From: an uncultured Bacteroides sp.
GTDB taxonomy: Bacteria; Bacteroidota; Bacteroidia; Bacteroidales; Bacteroidaceae
Direction of reading: 5' to 3'
Assembly (NCBI RefSeq): GCF_905207245.1
Contig: NZ_CAJLKP010000004.1
Span: 62,001-126,000 of the forward strand
DNA length: 64,000 nucleotides
Shown here: positions 43,732 through 53,493 of the stretch, piece after piece
Layout of the letters: every line of letters begins with the position of its first letter
Position numbering within the stretch: position 1 is the stretch's first letter
Made by a program: the position numbers and the translations under genes
Notes under the pieces: generated by a model
Seen by the model: only the letters and a program-made list of their open reading frames with translations
What the model was told of the DNA's origin: nothing
Databases searched by the model: none

Positions 43732-45777
43732 ATGAAAAAGCTAAGAAATATATTGATGTGTGTTGCTATAGGAGGTCTGTTTGTAGGATGCCAGGATTTG
43801 GATATTCCTCCTAAGAATATTCTGTCGGGAGAAGATATATATAATGAAGGTGGTATTACAGCCTATATGGCAGGTTTGTATAGTCAGTTGCCGATGGAAG
43901 ATTTTAATATGTCAAATGATGGTGATTACAATGGTTTTTATAACTGGAATTGCATTATTTGGGATATGCTCAGCACGGGTGAAACTGTAAATCGTAACAA
44001 TACAGGTATTTATATTCCCCAAAAGGGATATTGGAGTATGGGTTACAAAACGATTCGCCAGGCTAATGATCTGATTGCTAATCTGCCTGCATATGTGGGA
44101 AAGCTGAAAGGTGCTGAATCATGGATTGCTGAAGCAAAGTTTATTCGGGCTTATGTTTATTTTGCGATGGTAAAACGCTATGGCGGTGTACCTATTTTGG
44201 AAACACCACAGGAAATGACTGATGATGAGAAGGCATTGTGGGTAGCGCGTAGTAGTCATGAAGAGTGTATAGACTTTATTCTTTCAGATTTAGATTATGC
44301 CATTGAGAATTTAGGTAAAACCAAAGTGGCAGGCCGTGCAAATAATACTTATGTAGCAGCAGCTTTCAAGTCGCGTGTTGCTTTGTATGCTGGCTCTGTT
44401 GCCCGTTATGGACAAACATTTAATTATTCAGGAAGTGAAAGTGGCAAAATGCTTACTGGTATTCCTGCAGGGAGAGCCAATGATTATTTTATGCAGGCTT
44501 ATAAAGCATCCAAGATTGTAGAAGAAGGTGGTTATAAATTATATGAAGGTAACTCTGATAAAGAAGCCAACTTCCGTGAGATATTTGCGAATGCTGATAA
44601 GAGTGATGAATCTATTCTTATCCGTCAGTATAGTAAAAATGACTTTGTTCATAGTTTTGATGCTGTATATTGTCCGCCTCGTATGACAGCAACTTATGGT
44701 GACCGTTATAATGTAACATTGGATTGGGTAGAACTGTTTGATGGTCTGCCTATTGATCCTGCAACAGGATACTTGAAAACAACGGATGACGATGGTAATT
44801 ATATTGTTTACAATGATGTTAAAGACTTATTAGACAATGCAGAACCTCGTTTAAGGGGCTCTATCTTATTACCTGGACATACTTATAAAGGAGTTGAACT
44901 GGATATTCGTTTTGGTATAATAAAGGAGGAAATTGATCCGTCTACACCTATTGCCAAGTTTATAAAGGATGATGGACAGACTACCGCCAATTATACAAGT
45001 AATGATTGGTTCAAGAATAACGTTTTGACAACAGCCGAGAATATAAAAGAACAAAAGCCTTATGAGACTTCTACAGGTGCGAAACTTAATAAGAGTGGAA
45101 TGGATGGTCCGGCTAATGGTGGAACGAGTAATACATTGACAGGCTTTCATGGGGCTAAATGGTTGAATTTGAACTGGACTATTGCCGAAACACAGTTGCA
45201 TAGTTCCACACAATCTTGGATTGATATTCGTTATGCCGAAATATTATTGAATCGTGCCGAAGCTGCATTGGAACTTTACCAGAATGGTGTTACTAGTATC
45301 GATGAAAAAGATCTGCAACAGGATGCTTACGAATGTATCAATAAGATACGCTCAAGAGCTGGTGCTGAGTTGCTGACCAGCCCTGCAGAATTATCCAATG
45401 TATCACGTGATGGTATTGAACGTGGACAAGGTATCCGTTCGTTTGTATTTGCTCCGAATGAAGGTATGCATATCATTCGTGTAGAACGTTATAAAGAATT
45501 GGCTTTCGAGCATAAAATTTATTGGGATCTGCGTCGTTGGTTTACTTTCGATTCACAGATTTATCAATATCGCCGCAGAATGCTGTCTCCATTCTTGTTT
45601 GCCAAAGGAGCAACAGTAAATGAAGCTGGCAATCCGGTGGGTAAGTATATTTTTGACACCCGTGTTTGTGAAAGAGCTAATAACTCATTGACATTTGCTA
45701 CTAAAAATTACTATGATAAGATTCCTGATGGTGAACGTAAGGTAAATCCGTTACTTGAGCAAAATAATCAGTATTAA
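43732..45777 (+). CDS. susD: SusD-type starch/glycan-binding lipoprotein
   Basis: A surface lipoprotein of 681 aa that caps SusC and binds the glycan. Lipobox: GGLFVGC, Cys at about 20. The RagB/SusD helical TPR scaffold is seen in WIAEAKFIRAYVYFAMVKRYGGVPI, which is the most conserved SusD segment (quoted by its core AKFIRAYVYFAMVKRYGGVP), and in SWIDIRYAEILLNRAEAALE and ELAFEHKIYWDLRRW. It is longer than the average SusD of about 550-600 aa. It is the second gene of the SusC operon. Confidence 0.96.
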   Translation: MKKLRNILMCVAIGGLFVGCQDLDIPPKNILSGEDIYNEGGITAYMAGLYSQLPMEDFNMSNDGDYNGFYNWNCIIWDMLSTGETVNRNNTGIYIPQKGYWSMGYKTIRQANDLIANLPAYVGKLKGAESWIAEAKFIRAYVYFAMVKRYGGVPILETPQEMTDDEKALWVARSSHEECIDFILSDLDYAIENLGKTKVAGRANNTYVAAAFKSRVALYAGSVARYGQTFNYSGSESGKMLTGIPAGRANDYFMQAYKASKIVEEGGYKLYEGNSDKEANFREIFANADKSDESILIRQYSKNDFVHSFDAVYCPPRMTATYGDRYNVTLDWVELFDGLPIDPATGYLKTTDDDGNYIVYNDVKDLLDNAEPRLRGSILLPGHTYKGVELDIRFGIIKEEIDPSTPIAKFIKDDGQTTANYTSNDWFKNNVLTTAENIKEQKPYETSTGAKLNKSGMDGPANGGTSNTLTGFHGAKWLNLNWTIAETQLHSSTQSWIDIRYAEILLNRAEAALELYQNGVTSIDEKDLQQDAYECINKIRSRAGAELLTSPAELSNVSRDGIERGQGIRSFVFAPNEGMHIIRVERYKELAFEHKIYWDLRRWFTFDSQIYQYRRRMLSPFLFAKGATVNEAGNPVGKYIFDTRVCERANNSLTFATKNYYDKIPDGERKVNPLLEQNNQY

Positions 45778-45796
45778 TTAGAAAAAGGAAAATAGT

Positions 45797-46534
45797 ATGA
45801 AAAAGATATTTAATTTGCTGTTAGTTACTGCATTAGTTTTAGGCTTTTCATCGTGTGAAAAGGATAATTATGATGCACCGGAAGCAGGTGTCTTCGGGCA
45901 GGTCGTAGACCATAATGGTAAACCTCTGCAAACAGCTATGGGACAGGGAAGTATGAAGATACAGATTACGGAATTGAGTTATGCGGGTGGTGATGAATCG
46001 ATTGTTGTGACGAATCAGAACCTCAATATGAGGCAGGACGGTTCATATTCCAATTCTAAACTGTTTGCAGGTACTTACCGTATGATTCCGTTGGAAGGCG
46101 CATTTTATCCTTATGATGCAGAAGGAGAAACGGTGGAACTGAAGAACGGGAAAATGGCAGAACGTAACTTTACTGTTACTCCTTATCTGGAAGTAGAATG
46201 GGTTACAGAACCTTACTTGACTTCTGATAATTTTTTGAAATGTGCAGTGAAATTTAAGAGAATAGCAAAAGAAGGAATTGCTATGCCTGATGTAAACAAC
46301 ATACAATTGTATATTTCGCATACGCAGTATTGTGGAACAGAATCTGACGGAAATTATACTCCCGGTTCTGTGAAAATAACTAATGATCAGGAGGGCACAA
46401 CTATCGAGTTAACTTCTAAAGCTGCTATTAAATATTCCAATACCTATTGGGTAAGAGTAGGTGCGTGCTGTAACGACACTTACAAGAAGTATAACTTTAC
46501 TGATATCAAGAAAATCGATCTGAAATTGAATTGA
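45797..46534 (+). CDS. DUF3823-type surface lipoprotein
   Basis: A protein of 245 aa with a lipobox (LGFSSCEKD). The N-terminal domain is a carboxypeptidase-like/DUF3823 beta sandwich (GVFGQVVDHNGKPLQTAMGQGSMKIQI), and a second beta domain follows. Proteins of this type are third in many SusC/SusD operons and probably act as an additional surface glycan-binding protein. It starts 19 bp after the susD stop. The binding function is inferred from position. Confidence 0.85.
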   Translation: MKKIFNLLLVTALVLGFSSCEKDNYDAPEAGVFGQVVDHNGKPLQTAMGQGSMKIQITELSYAGGDESIVVTNQNLNMRQDGSYSNSKLFAGTYRMIPLEGAFYPYDAEGETVELKNGKMAERNFTVTPYLEVEWVTEPYLTSDNFLKCAVKFKRIAKEGIAMPDVNNIQLYISHTQYCGTESDGNYTPGSVKITNDQEGTTIELTSKAAIKYSNTYWVRVGACCNDTYKKYNFTDIKKIDLKLN

Positions 46535-46555
46535 TTAAATAAGTAGGTAGGTAAG

Positions 46556-46602
46556 TAAGGAGGGTATTTGTTTCCGTAATAAGTGCTCTCCTTCTTTTTT
46601 GA
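46556..46602 (+). terminator. Possible terminator after the SusC/SusD operon
   Basis: AAGGAG and CTCCTT arms are separated by about 28 nt and followed by TTTTTT. The stem is short, so this call is tentative. Confidence 0.4.
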
Positions 46603-46653
46603 ACAAAATTTTAATACTGCTTTTGGTCAGAAGCTCTTTTGTGATATACCCAG

Positions 46654-46706
46654 TTCGTACTTTCTTCGCTTCTATACGCAACTAAAAATAGCGAAGCAGG
46701 TACGAA
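46654..46706. repeat. Imperfect inverted repeat with 11-bp sub-period
   Basis: TTCGTACTTTCTTCGCT (46654-46670) faces AGCGAAGCAGGTACGAA (46690-46706); 15 of 17 positions are complementary. Within it TTCG recurs 11 bp apart and CGAAGC recurs at 46692, 46703 and 46736, all multiples of 11. It lies in the 430-bp gap between the SusC/SusD operon and the next GH2 gene. The rest of that gap is AT-rich and holds a motif near 46878-46895 (see findings) and a -7 box. Confidence 0.5.
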
Positions 46707-46930
46707 GCAAGTACAAGGAGGGGATATACATGATACGAAGCGGCTCATTTTGTTCTATTTGTCGGTTACAAATCTGATTAAGGGATGCATCTTATATCGA
46801 AGCTGATTATCATGGCAACATAACATAATTTAAAAGTTTATTGGATGGTTTGTAATGGTACCAGCTACGATTAATTGCTTTTTAATGTCTAATTAATTAT
46901 TTATTTCACTTTCTGTTAATGAGTCGAAGC

Positions 46931-46938
46931 TACATTTG
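46931..46938 (+). promoter_or_regulatory. -7 box of the second GH2 gene
   Basis: TACATTTG matches TAnnTTTG and lies 28 bp upstream of ATG 46966. It also shows that an in-frame TTG at 46936 is not the start. Confidence 0.6.
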
Positions 46939-46965
46939 CAGAAAATAATATTATATTTTAATATC

Positions 46966-49900
46966 ATGAAGAATTTCTATATAGCCTTTTGGACTGTCGC
47001 ATGCCTTTTGATTTCATTATCCGGATATGCGCAATCTGAATGGAAAAATAATTTCTCCGATCAGGGAGAAATACTGAAAACAGTGGGACGGGGTGAATGT
47101 AGCATTGCAGACGGGGTGTTCCGTTCAAAAGGCTCTTATGCTTGTTTCGGTGATCCTGCGTGGAAGAACTATACTATGTCCTTTAAAGCTCGTGCTCCCC
47201 AAGAAGCGGAACAAGTTCAAATCTGGGCAGGATTTCGTGCCAATAATCGTTTTGATCGTTATGTAGTTGGTATAAAAGGCGGATTGCAAGATGATTTATA
47301 CCTGATGCGCATGGGATATATGGGTACGGATGAATTTATGGGCGTTCGTCCGTTAGGATTTCATCCGGTACCGGGTCAATGGTATCAGTTAAAGGTAGAA
47401 GTCTGTGGTAGCCGTATTCGCGTTTTCTTGAATGATGAGAAGGAACCACGGATGGATATCACAGATAAAAACAGCAACTTGGCACCTTCCGGTCCTGTGA
47501 CTTTGGGAGGCGGTTGGATTGAAACAGAGTTTGACGACCTCGTTGTTACTCCGTTGGAAGAAGATGCATTGAAAAATGTGAAAGTTGCAGAATATCGCAA
47601 GGTGGCAACACCGCAAGAGAAAGAAAGCAAGCGCCAGCTTGAAAGAGCAAATTATGCGCCTGTGAAAGTGAATAGACTGGAGGAAGGACGCACGGATATT
47701 TCACTGGATGGTAATTGGCTCTTTATGCCCGGATATCAGTTGGACGATAAGGAGAAAGCGGTATCCACGGCTACGGACGATAAGAATTGGCATGTAATGT
47801 CTGTGCCTAATTTCTGGAACCCGATTCGTATCTGGCTACATGGGGAAACCATGCCTTCACCTACGGGACCTCAGCCCAAAGGTGTTTCAGATACCTATTA
47901 CCAGCAGGAAACCGATCGTTGCGAGGGTTATACATTTGATTATAGAAAAACGAATGCTGCCTGGTATCGTCAGTGGATAGAGCTACCGGCTGATGTTGAA
48001 GGCAAAAATATGGCTCTGACTTTTGATGCTGTTTCAAAAGTAGCGGAGATTTATATTAATGGAGAGCTGGCAGGTTCACATATTGGCATGTATGGTGAAA
48101 TACAGGTTGATGGAAGTAAGTTACTGAAGCCCGGCAAAAATTTGGTAGTAGTGAAAGTGACCCGTAAGGCGGATGGAAGTGCTTCTGAAAACAGTAGCGC
48201 TGCTATTGATTTCTTCTATTCTTCTGTTCGCGAAAGTGAAAAAGAAGGCGGAAAGGTTGCTGTAAAGAACAACATCCTGAAAGATATAGCACATGGATTT
48301 TATGGTGATGAGCCTGCAGGTATCTGGCAGCCGGTAAAACTTACTATCACTAACCCGGTGAAGGTGGAAGATGTCTTTATTAAACCTACTCTGGAGGGAG
48401 CTACTTTTGACCTGACGGTAAAGAATCATAGCGGTAAGAAGAATCAGTTTGATCTTTATACCGACATCGTGGACAAAGAGACCGGCTCTGTGCTTTACAG
48501 TAATCTTTCTTTGCAAAAACTGGTGCTGAATGCTAATGAAGAAAAGATGTTCACTTACAGTGTGAATGGACTAAAACCTCGTCTCTGGACACCTCATCAT
48601 CCTAATCTATACGATTTCCGTTTTAGGCTGGTTACTGCCAAAGGTGTTGAATTAGACTGTCTGTCAGAGACTTCCGGATTCCGTACTTTTGAAGTGAAGG
48701 ACGGCTTATTCTTCCTGAACGGTAATCGCTACTGGCTGCGTGGTGGCAATCACATTCCGTTTGCCCTTGCTCCAAACGACTTGAATCTGGCTAATACTTT
48801 CATGCAACTGATGAAGGCCGGCAACATAGATGTTACCCGTACCCACACCACTCCGTGGAATAAACTTTGGATGGGAGCTGCTGACAAAAATGGTATCGGC
48901 GTTAGCTTTGAAGGCACTTGGCCTTGGCTGATGATTCATTCCACCCCGCTTCCTGATGCAAAACTGATTGAAATGTGGAAGGAAGAATTCCTCACCTTGC
49001 TGAAAAAGTATCGTAACCATCCTTCACTGCTTTTCTGGACGGTGAATAATGAAATGAAGTTCTACGATAATGATAATGACCTGGAACGTGCTAAGGAGAA
49101 ATACCGTGTGATTTCGGATGTGGTAAAAGAAATGCGTCGCATTGATCCTACACGCCCCATTTGCTTCGACTCCAACTATCAGGCAAAGGGTAAAAAAGAA
49201 AAGTATGGTGCTGACTTTATGAATAGCATAGATGATGGCGACATCGATGATATGCATGCGTATTATAACTGGTATGATTTCTCACTCTTCCGGTTCTTCA
49301 ACGGAGAATTCCAGCAGAGGTTTAAGATGCCCGAACGTCCGCTTATCAGCCAGGAGATGTCAACCGGATACCCGAATAATGAAACCGGACATCCGACCCG
49401 TTCTTACCAGTTGATTCATCAGAACCCTCAATCCCTGATAGGCTATGAATGTTATGACTTCTCAGATCCTAAGTCATTCCTTAACGTGCAGGCGTTCATA
49501 ACCGGCGAATTGGCTGAAGCGCTCCGCCGTTCCAACGATCAGGCATCGGGTATCATGCATTTTGCCCTACTCACCTGGTTCCGTCAGGTTTATGATTATC
49601 AGAAGATTGAGCCATATCCTACGTATTACGCTTTGAAGCGTGCTTTGCAACCTGTATTGGTAAGTGCCGAGTTGTGGGGACGTAATCTTTATGGTGGAGA
49701 TAAGCTGCCGACACGTATTTATGTAGTGAATGACCGCGAGGATGGTACAGCCCTGAAACCTACTTTATTGCGTTGGGAAGTACAGGATGAAACCGGAAAG
49801 AAACTGGTTTGGGGCAGTGAGGAACTCCCGGCTGTGAAGCATTATGGACGCTACTATATTGAACCGAATATCCAATTACCGGTTAACTTGCCGGCCGACA

Positions 49901-50655
49901 AGGTGAAAGCTAAATTGGTATTGAAGTTGACTGAGAATGGCTTACCGGTATCGGAAAATGAATATAACCTGCTGTTAGCCCGTAAAGATTGGAACAGAAA
50001 CCAAGTAGCGGAAGGTAAAAAAGTGCTTCTTCTGGATAAAGAGGGTATGAAAAACAAATTTGATTTCCTTCATATAAACTATCAGGCGGTTTCTACTATA
50101 AAAGAAATGATGAATCCGAAACAGAAAGCTGACCTTTGCATTATTTCCGGATTGACCGAGTGTACGGACGAAGAAAAAGAAATGCTCCGCTCTTATCAGT
50201 CAAAGGGAGGAAAGTTGCTTTTACTGAATAGTAAAGAAGTTGCGAAGACCATTTATCCGGAACATATCACAAGTTGGATTATCCCGACAGAGGGTGATAT
50301 CGTCAATATGGAATGCAATGATGCACCGGTGTTTGATGGTATCGACGTATTGGAACTGCGTTATTTCAATAATAATAAGAGAGAAATTCCTTTGGCTTGC
50401 AATGCTACCCTGAAAGTAAACCGGAATGAAAACCTGATAGAATTGGCAGGGCAGATGAAGATTCATGCTTATATCGACGGTGGAAAGCCGGAAGATCGTA
50501 TTCGTAAAATCGATTCGATGCGGGGGTTAACCTTATTGCAGATAAAGGATGGAAAGGGATTGGCTACAGTTTCTACCATGTGTACGGAAAAAGCTGATAC
50601 CGACCCGATAGCTGGAAAGCTGTTAGTGAACATGATAAATGAATTATTGAAATAG
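46966..50655 (+). CDS. GH2-family glycosidase with N-terminal LamG/DUF1080-like domain
   Basis: A secreted protein of 1229 aa from ATG 46966 (signal peptide MKNFYIAFWTVACLLISLSG); the TTG at 46936 lies within the -7 box and is rejected. Residues about 25-200 form a laminin-like/3-keto-disaccharide-hydrolase-type sandwich (NYTMSFKARAP, WAGFRANNRFDRYVVGIKGG). The GH2 sugar-binding domain (ISLDGNWLFMPG, AAWYRQWIELP, FDAVSKVAEIYINGEL) and Ig-like domain follow. The TIM barrel has LFWTVNNEMKFYD, acid/base Glu near residue 696, and RPLISQEMSTGYP, with Glu near residue 797 a likely nucleophile. The end looks like a GATase-type alpha/beta domain. The exact specificity is unknown. The GH3 gene follows after 54 bp. 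Confidence 0.88.
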   Translation: MKNFYIAFWTVACLLISLSGYAQSEWKNNFSDQGEILKTVGRGECSIADGVFRSKGSYACFGDPAWKNYTMSFKARAPQEAEQVQIWAGFRANNRFDRYVVGIKGGLQDDLYLMRMGYMGTDEFMGVRPLGFHPVPGQWYQLKVEVCGSRIRVFLNDEKEPRMDITDKNSNLAPSGPVTLGGGWIETEFDDLVVTPLEEDALKNVKVAEYRKVATPQEKESKRQLERANYAPVKVNRLEEGRTDISLDGNWLFMPGYQLDDKEKAVSTATDDKNWHVMSVPNFWNPIRIWLHGETMPSPTGPQPKGVSDTYYQQETDRCEGYTFDYRKTNAAWYRQWIELPADVEGKNMALTFDAVSKVAEIYINGELAGSHIGMYGEIQVDGSKLLKPGKNLVVVKVTRKADGSASENSSAAIDFFYSSVRESEKEGGKVAVKNNILKDIAHGFYGDEPAGIWQPVKLTITNPVKVEDVFIKPTLEGATFDLTVKNHSGKKNQFDLYTDIVDKETGSVLYSNLSLQKLVLNANEEKMFTYSVNGLKPRLWTPHHPNLYDFRFRLVTAKGVELDCLSETSGFRTFEVKDGLFFLNGNRYWLRGGNHIPFALAPNDLNLANTFMQLMKAGNIDVTRTHTTPWNKLWMGAADKNGIGVSFEGTWPWLMIHSTPLPDAKLIEMWKEEFLTLLKKYRNHPSLLFWTVNNEMKFYDNDNDLERAKEKYRVISDVVKEMRRIDPTRPICFDSNYQAKGKKEKYGADFMNSIDDGDIDDMHAYYNWYDFSLFRFFNGEFQQRFKMPERPLISQEMSTGYPNNETGHPTRSYQLIHQNPQSLIGYECYDFSDPKSFLNVQAFITGELAEALRRSNDQASGIMHFALLTWFRQVYDYQKIEPYPTYYALKRALQPVLVSAELWGRNLYGGDKLPTRIYVVNDREDGTALKPTLLRWEVQDETGKKLVWGSEELPAVKHYGRYYIEPNIQLPVNLPADKVKAKLVLKLTENGLPVSENEYNLLLARKDWNRNQVAEGKKVLLLDKEGMKNKFDFLHINYQAVSTIKEMMNPKQKADLCIISGLTECTDEEKEMLRSYQSKGGKLLLLNSKEVAKTIYPEHITSWIIPTEGDIVNMECNDAPVFDGIDVLELRYFNNNKREIPLACNATLKVNRNENLIELAGQMKIHAYIDGGKPEDRIRKIDSMRGLTLLQIKDGKGLATVSTMCTEKADTDPIAGKLLVNMINELLK

Positions 50656-50709
50656 CAAGCAACGAATAGTTTGATACGATTCTGATTTTACTGATACAAT
50701 CAAAATACT

Positions 50710-53307
50710 ATGGTCAAGAAAATTCTGATATCCTTTTGTTTGAGTGCTGTAGCCCTGGTGGCTACAGCACAAAATGAACCCTACAAAAACCCGGATTTGA
50801 CACCTTCCGAACGGGCATGGGACTTGTTGAAACGTATGACTCTGGAAGAGAAAATCAGCCAGATGAAAAATGGCTCGCCAGCCATTGAGCGCCTTGGAAT
50901 ACCGGCATATGACTGGTGGAATGAAGCACTGCACGGAGTAGCGCGCGCCGGAAAAGCAACTGTTTTTCCTCAGGCGATAGGACTTGCCGCCACTTTTGAT
51001 AATCAGGCGGTTCATGAAACCTTCAGCATCGTATCGGATGAAGCCCGTGCCAAATACCATGATTTTCAACGTAAGGGTGAACGGGATGGTTACAAAGGAT
51101 TAACGTTTTGGACTCCGAATATCAATATATACCGTGATCCGCGTTGGGGACGAGGTATGGAAACTTATGGAGAAGACCCGTATCTGACCTCTCTGATGGG
51201 ATTGGCCGTAGTGAAAGGCTTGCAGGGTGATGGCACCGGAAAATATGATAAGACACATGCTTGCGCCAAGCACTATGCCGTGCACAGTGGTCCGGAATGG
51301 AACAGGCATAGCTTTGATGCCAAGAATATTTCCCAGCGCGATTTATGGGAAACCTACCTGCCCGCTTTTAAAACCTTGGTGACGGAAGGGAAAGTAAAAG
51401 AGGTGATGTGTGCTTATAACCGCTATGAAGGAGAACCGTGTTGCTCTAACAAGCAATTGTTGATTCGTATCTTGCGCGAGGACTGGGGATATGATGATAT
51501 TGTGGTTTCAGATTGTGGAGCTATCGGAGATTTCTACTATCCTAATCACCATGAAACCCACCCTACGGCTGCTGCTGCCTCGGCTGACGCTGTGGTTTCA
51601 GGGACAGACCTGGAATGTGGCGGCAGTTATTTTTCTTTAAATGAGGCGGTACGGAAAGGACTGATATCAGAAGAAAAAATCAATGAATCGGTTTTCCGTT
51701 TATTGCGCGCTCGTTTCCAGTTAGGCATGTTTGATGATAATACACTTGTTTCGTGGTCTGAAATACCATATTCGGTTGTAGAGTCGAAAGAACATGTAGC
51801 CAAGGCTTTGGAGATGGCACGTAAGAGTATGGTATTGCTGACTAACAAGAATAATATCTTGCCGTTGAGTAAATCTGTTCGTAAAGTTGCTGTGCTGGGG
51901 CCTAATGCCAATGACTCCGTGATGCTTTGGGCAAACTATAATGGTTTCCCAACTAAGTCTGTCACCATCCTTGAGGGCATTAAAAGTAAACTTCCCGAAG
52001 GAACTGTATATTATGAGAAAGGTTGTGATTTTGTAAATACACAGACTGTTTTTAGCTACTTCGACTGTTGCTCGTATGATGGGAAGAAAGGCTTTAAGGC
52101 AACCTTCTGGAATAATAAGGAATTGGAGGGTGAAGCGGTGGCAGTCGGTCATTTTAGTGAGCCGCTGAACTTTGGCAATGGGGGTAACACTGTATTTATG
52201 CCGGGAGTAAATCTGCACGATTTCTCGGCACGCTTTGAGTCGGTATATACCCCGAAGGAGTCCGGCGAAGTCTCTTTCATTATTTCTGCGGATGATGGTT
52301 CCCGGCTGTTCATTGATGGGGAAGAGGTTTACTCTGAGTGGCATAATGGAGCTACAAGAGAGAAAATGTATAATCTGAATGCAGTGAAGGGCAAAGCCTA
52401 TAAGGTTGTATTAGAGTATTTCCAGGCTGGCGGAGAAGCTTCATTGAAATTTGATATAGGTATTAAGAAAGAAATAAATTATAAGGAAGTGGCCGATAAA
52501 GCGGCTGAAGCTGACGTGATTATCTTTGTTGGAGGGCTTTCTTCTTCACTGGAAGGTGAGGAAATGCCGGTGGACCTTCCCGGGTTTAGAAAAGGTGACC
52601 GCACCAATATCGATCTGCCTCAGGTGCAGGAAGAGATGCTGAAAGCTTTGAAAAAAACAGGTAAACCGGTTGTTTTTGTACTGTGTTCCGGCAGTGCGCT
52701 GGCATTACCTTGGGAGGCTGAGAATCTGGATGCAATGCTTGAAGCATGGTATCCCGGTCAGCAGGGAGGAACAGCCGTTGCAGATGTCCTGTTTGGTGAT
52801 TATAATCCTGCCGGACGCTTGCCGCTTACTTTCTATGCATCGAGCAGTGATCTGCCCGATTTTGAGGACTACGATATGAGTAATCGTACATACCGCTATT
52901 TCAAGGGGAAACCTCTGTTTCCTTTTGGACATGGATTGAGCTATACCACTTTTGACTATGGTAAGGCTAAGGCGGATAAGACAATACTTCGGGCAGGTGA
53001 GGGGCTGACATTAACCATACCATTGAAGAACATCGGTAAACTGTCAGGAGATGAAGTAGTGCAAGTCTACCTGTGTAATCCCGGTGATAAGAATGGGCCG
53101 ATTAAAACATTGAGAGCTTTCCGCAGGATTTCTCTGGAAGCCGGTCAGGCGGAAGATGTTCTGTTTGAATTGCCCGCCTCAACGTTCGAATGCTTTAATC
53201 CGGCAACCAACCGGATGGAGGTTCTTCCCGGTAAGTATGAACTGCTCTATGGCGGAACTTCGGATGAGAAAGTGCTACGGAGACTAATAGTTACGTTGAA
53301 GAACTGA
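50710..53307 (+). CDS. GH3-family beta-glycosidase with PA14 domain
   Basis: A secreted protein of 865 aa with a signal peptide (about 1-20). The GH3 N-terminal barrel shows WWNEALHGVARAGKATVFPQAIG (ends WWNEALHGV, VFPQAIG), TPNINIYRDPRWGRGMETYGEDP and CAKHYAVHSGPE. The nucleophile Asp268 lies in VVSDCGAI. A PA14 domain (about 450-590; FKATFWNNKEL, FIISADDGSRLFIDGEEVY) is inserted in the second GH3 domain, which resumes at VIIFVGGLSSSLEGEEMPVDLP. A fibronectin-type III-like end follows. This architecture is common in beta-xylosidases and beta-glucosidases of Bacteroides. The neighbours are two GH2 genes on the same strand. Confidence 0.93.
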   Translation: MVKKILISFCLSAVALVATAQNEPYKNPDLTPSERAWDLLKRMTLEEKISQMKNGSPAIERLGIPAYDWWNEALHGVARAGKATVFPQAIGLAATFDNQAVHETFSIVSDEARAKYHDFQRKGERDGYKGLTFWTPNINIYRDPRWGRGMETYGEDPYLTSLMGLAVVKGLQGDGTGKYDKTHACAKHYAVHSGPEWNRHSFDAKNISQRDLWETYLPAFKTLVTEGKVKEVMCAYNRYEGEPCCSNKQLLIRILREDWGYDDIVVSDCGAIGDFYYPNHHETHPTAAAASADAVVSGTDLECGGSYFSLNEAVRKGLISEEKINESVFRLLRARFQLGMFDDNTLVSWSEIPYSVVESKEHVAKALEMARKSMVLLTNKNNILPLSKSVRKVAVLGPNANDSVMLWANYNGFPTKSVTILEGIKSKLPEGTVYYEKGCDFVNTQTVFSYFDCCSYDGKKGFKATFWNNKELEGEAVAVGHFSEPLNFGNGGNTVFMPGVNLHDFSARFESVYTPKESGEVSFIISADDGSRLFIDGEEVYSEWHNGATREKMYNLNAVKGKAYKVVLEYFQAGGEASLKFDIGIKKEINYKEVADKAAEADVIIFVGGLSSSLEGEEMPVDLPGFRKGDRTNIDLPQVQEEMLKALKKTGKPVVFVLCSGSALALPWEAENLDAMLEAWYPGQQGGTAVADVLFGDYNPAGRLPLTFYASSSDLPDFEDYDMSNRTYRYFKGKPLFPFGHGLSYTTFDYGKAKADKTILRAGEGLTLTIPLKNIGKLSGDEVVQVYLCNPGDKNGPIKTLRAFRRISLEAGQAEDVLFELPASTFECFNPATNRMEVLPGKYELLYGGTSDEKVLRRLIVTLKN

Positions 53308-53354
53308 AACGCGATATTTTGTAATGATACTTAAACGCTGTTTGAACAATCTTT

Positions 53355-53438
53355 AACTACCTATAGGTAATCTACTGACTACTACGTGGTAGTTGGCAAA
53401 CTACCTATAGGTAATTGGGTAACTACTTATAGGTAGTT
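53355..53438. repeat. Palindrome array 2, exact 22-bp period
   Basis: Four palindromic units of 17-18 bp, of the type AACTACCTATAGGTAATT, lie at 53355, 53378 (variant with CTACGTGG centre), 53399 and 53421. The inner TAC words start at 53358, 53380, 53402 and 53424, and the GTA words at 53367, 53389, 53411 and 53433. Each step is exactly 22 bp. The array lies between the GH3 stop and the next GH2 start. Confidence 0.85.
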
Positions 53439-53493
53439 TCATCACTTATCCCGCACGATTTGTAATAGAGTAAACTTTTTAACACTAATATTT

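Noticed and set aside
46936..46965. TTG 46936 as start of the GH2 protein
   Set aside because: It overlaps the -7 box 46931-46938; the signal peptide begins at ATG 46966.
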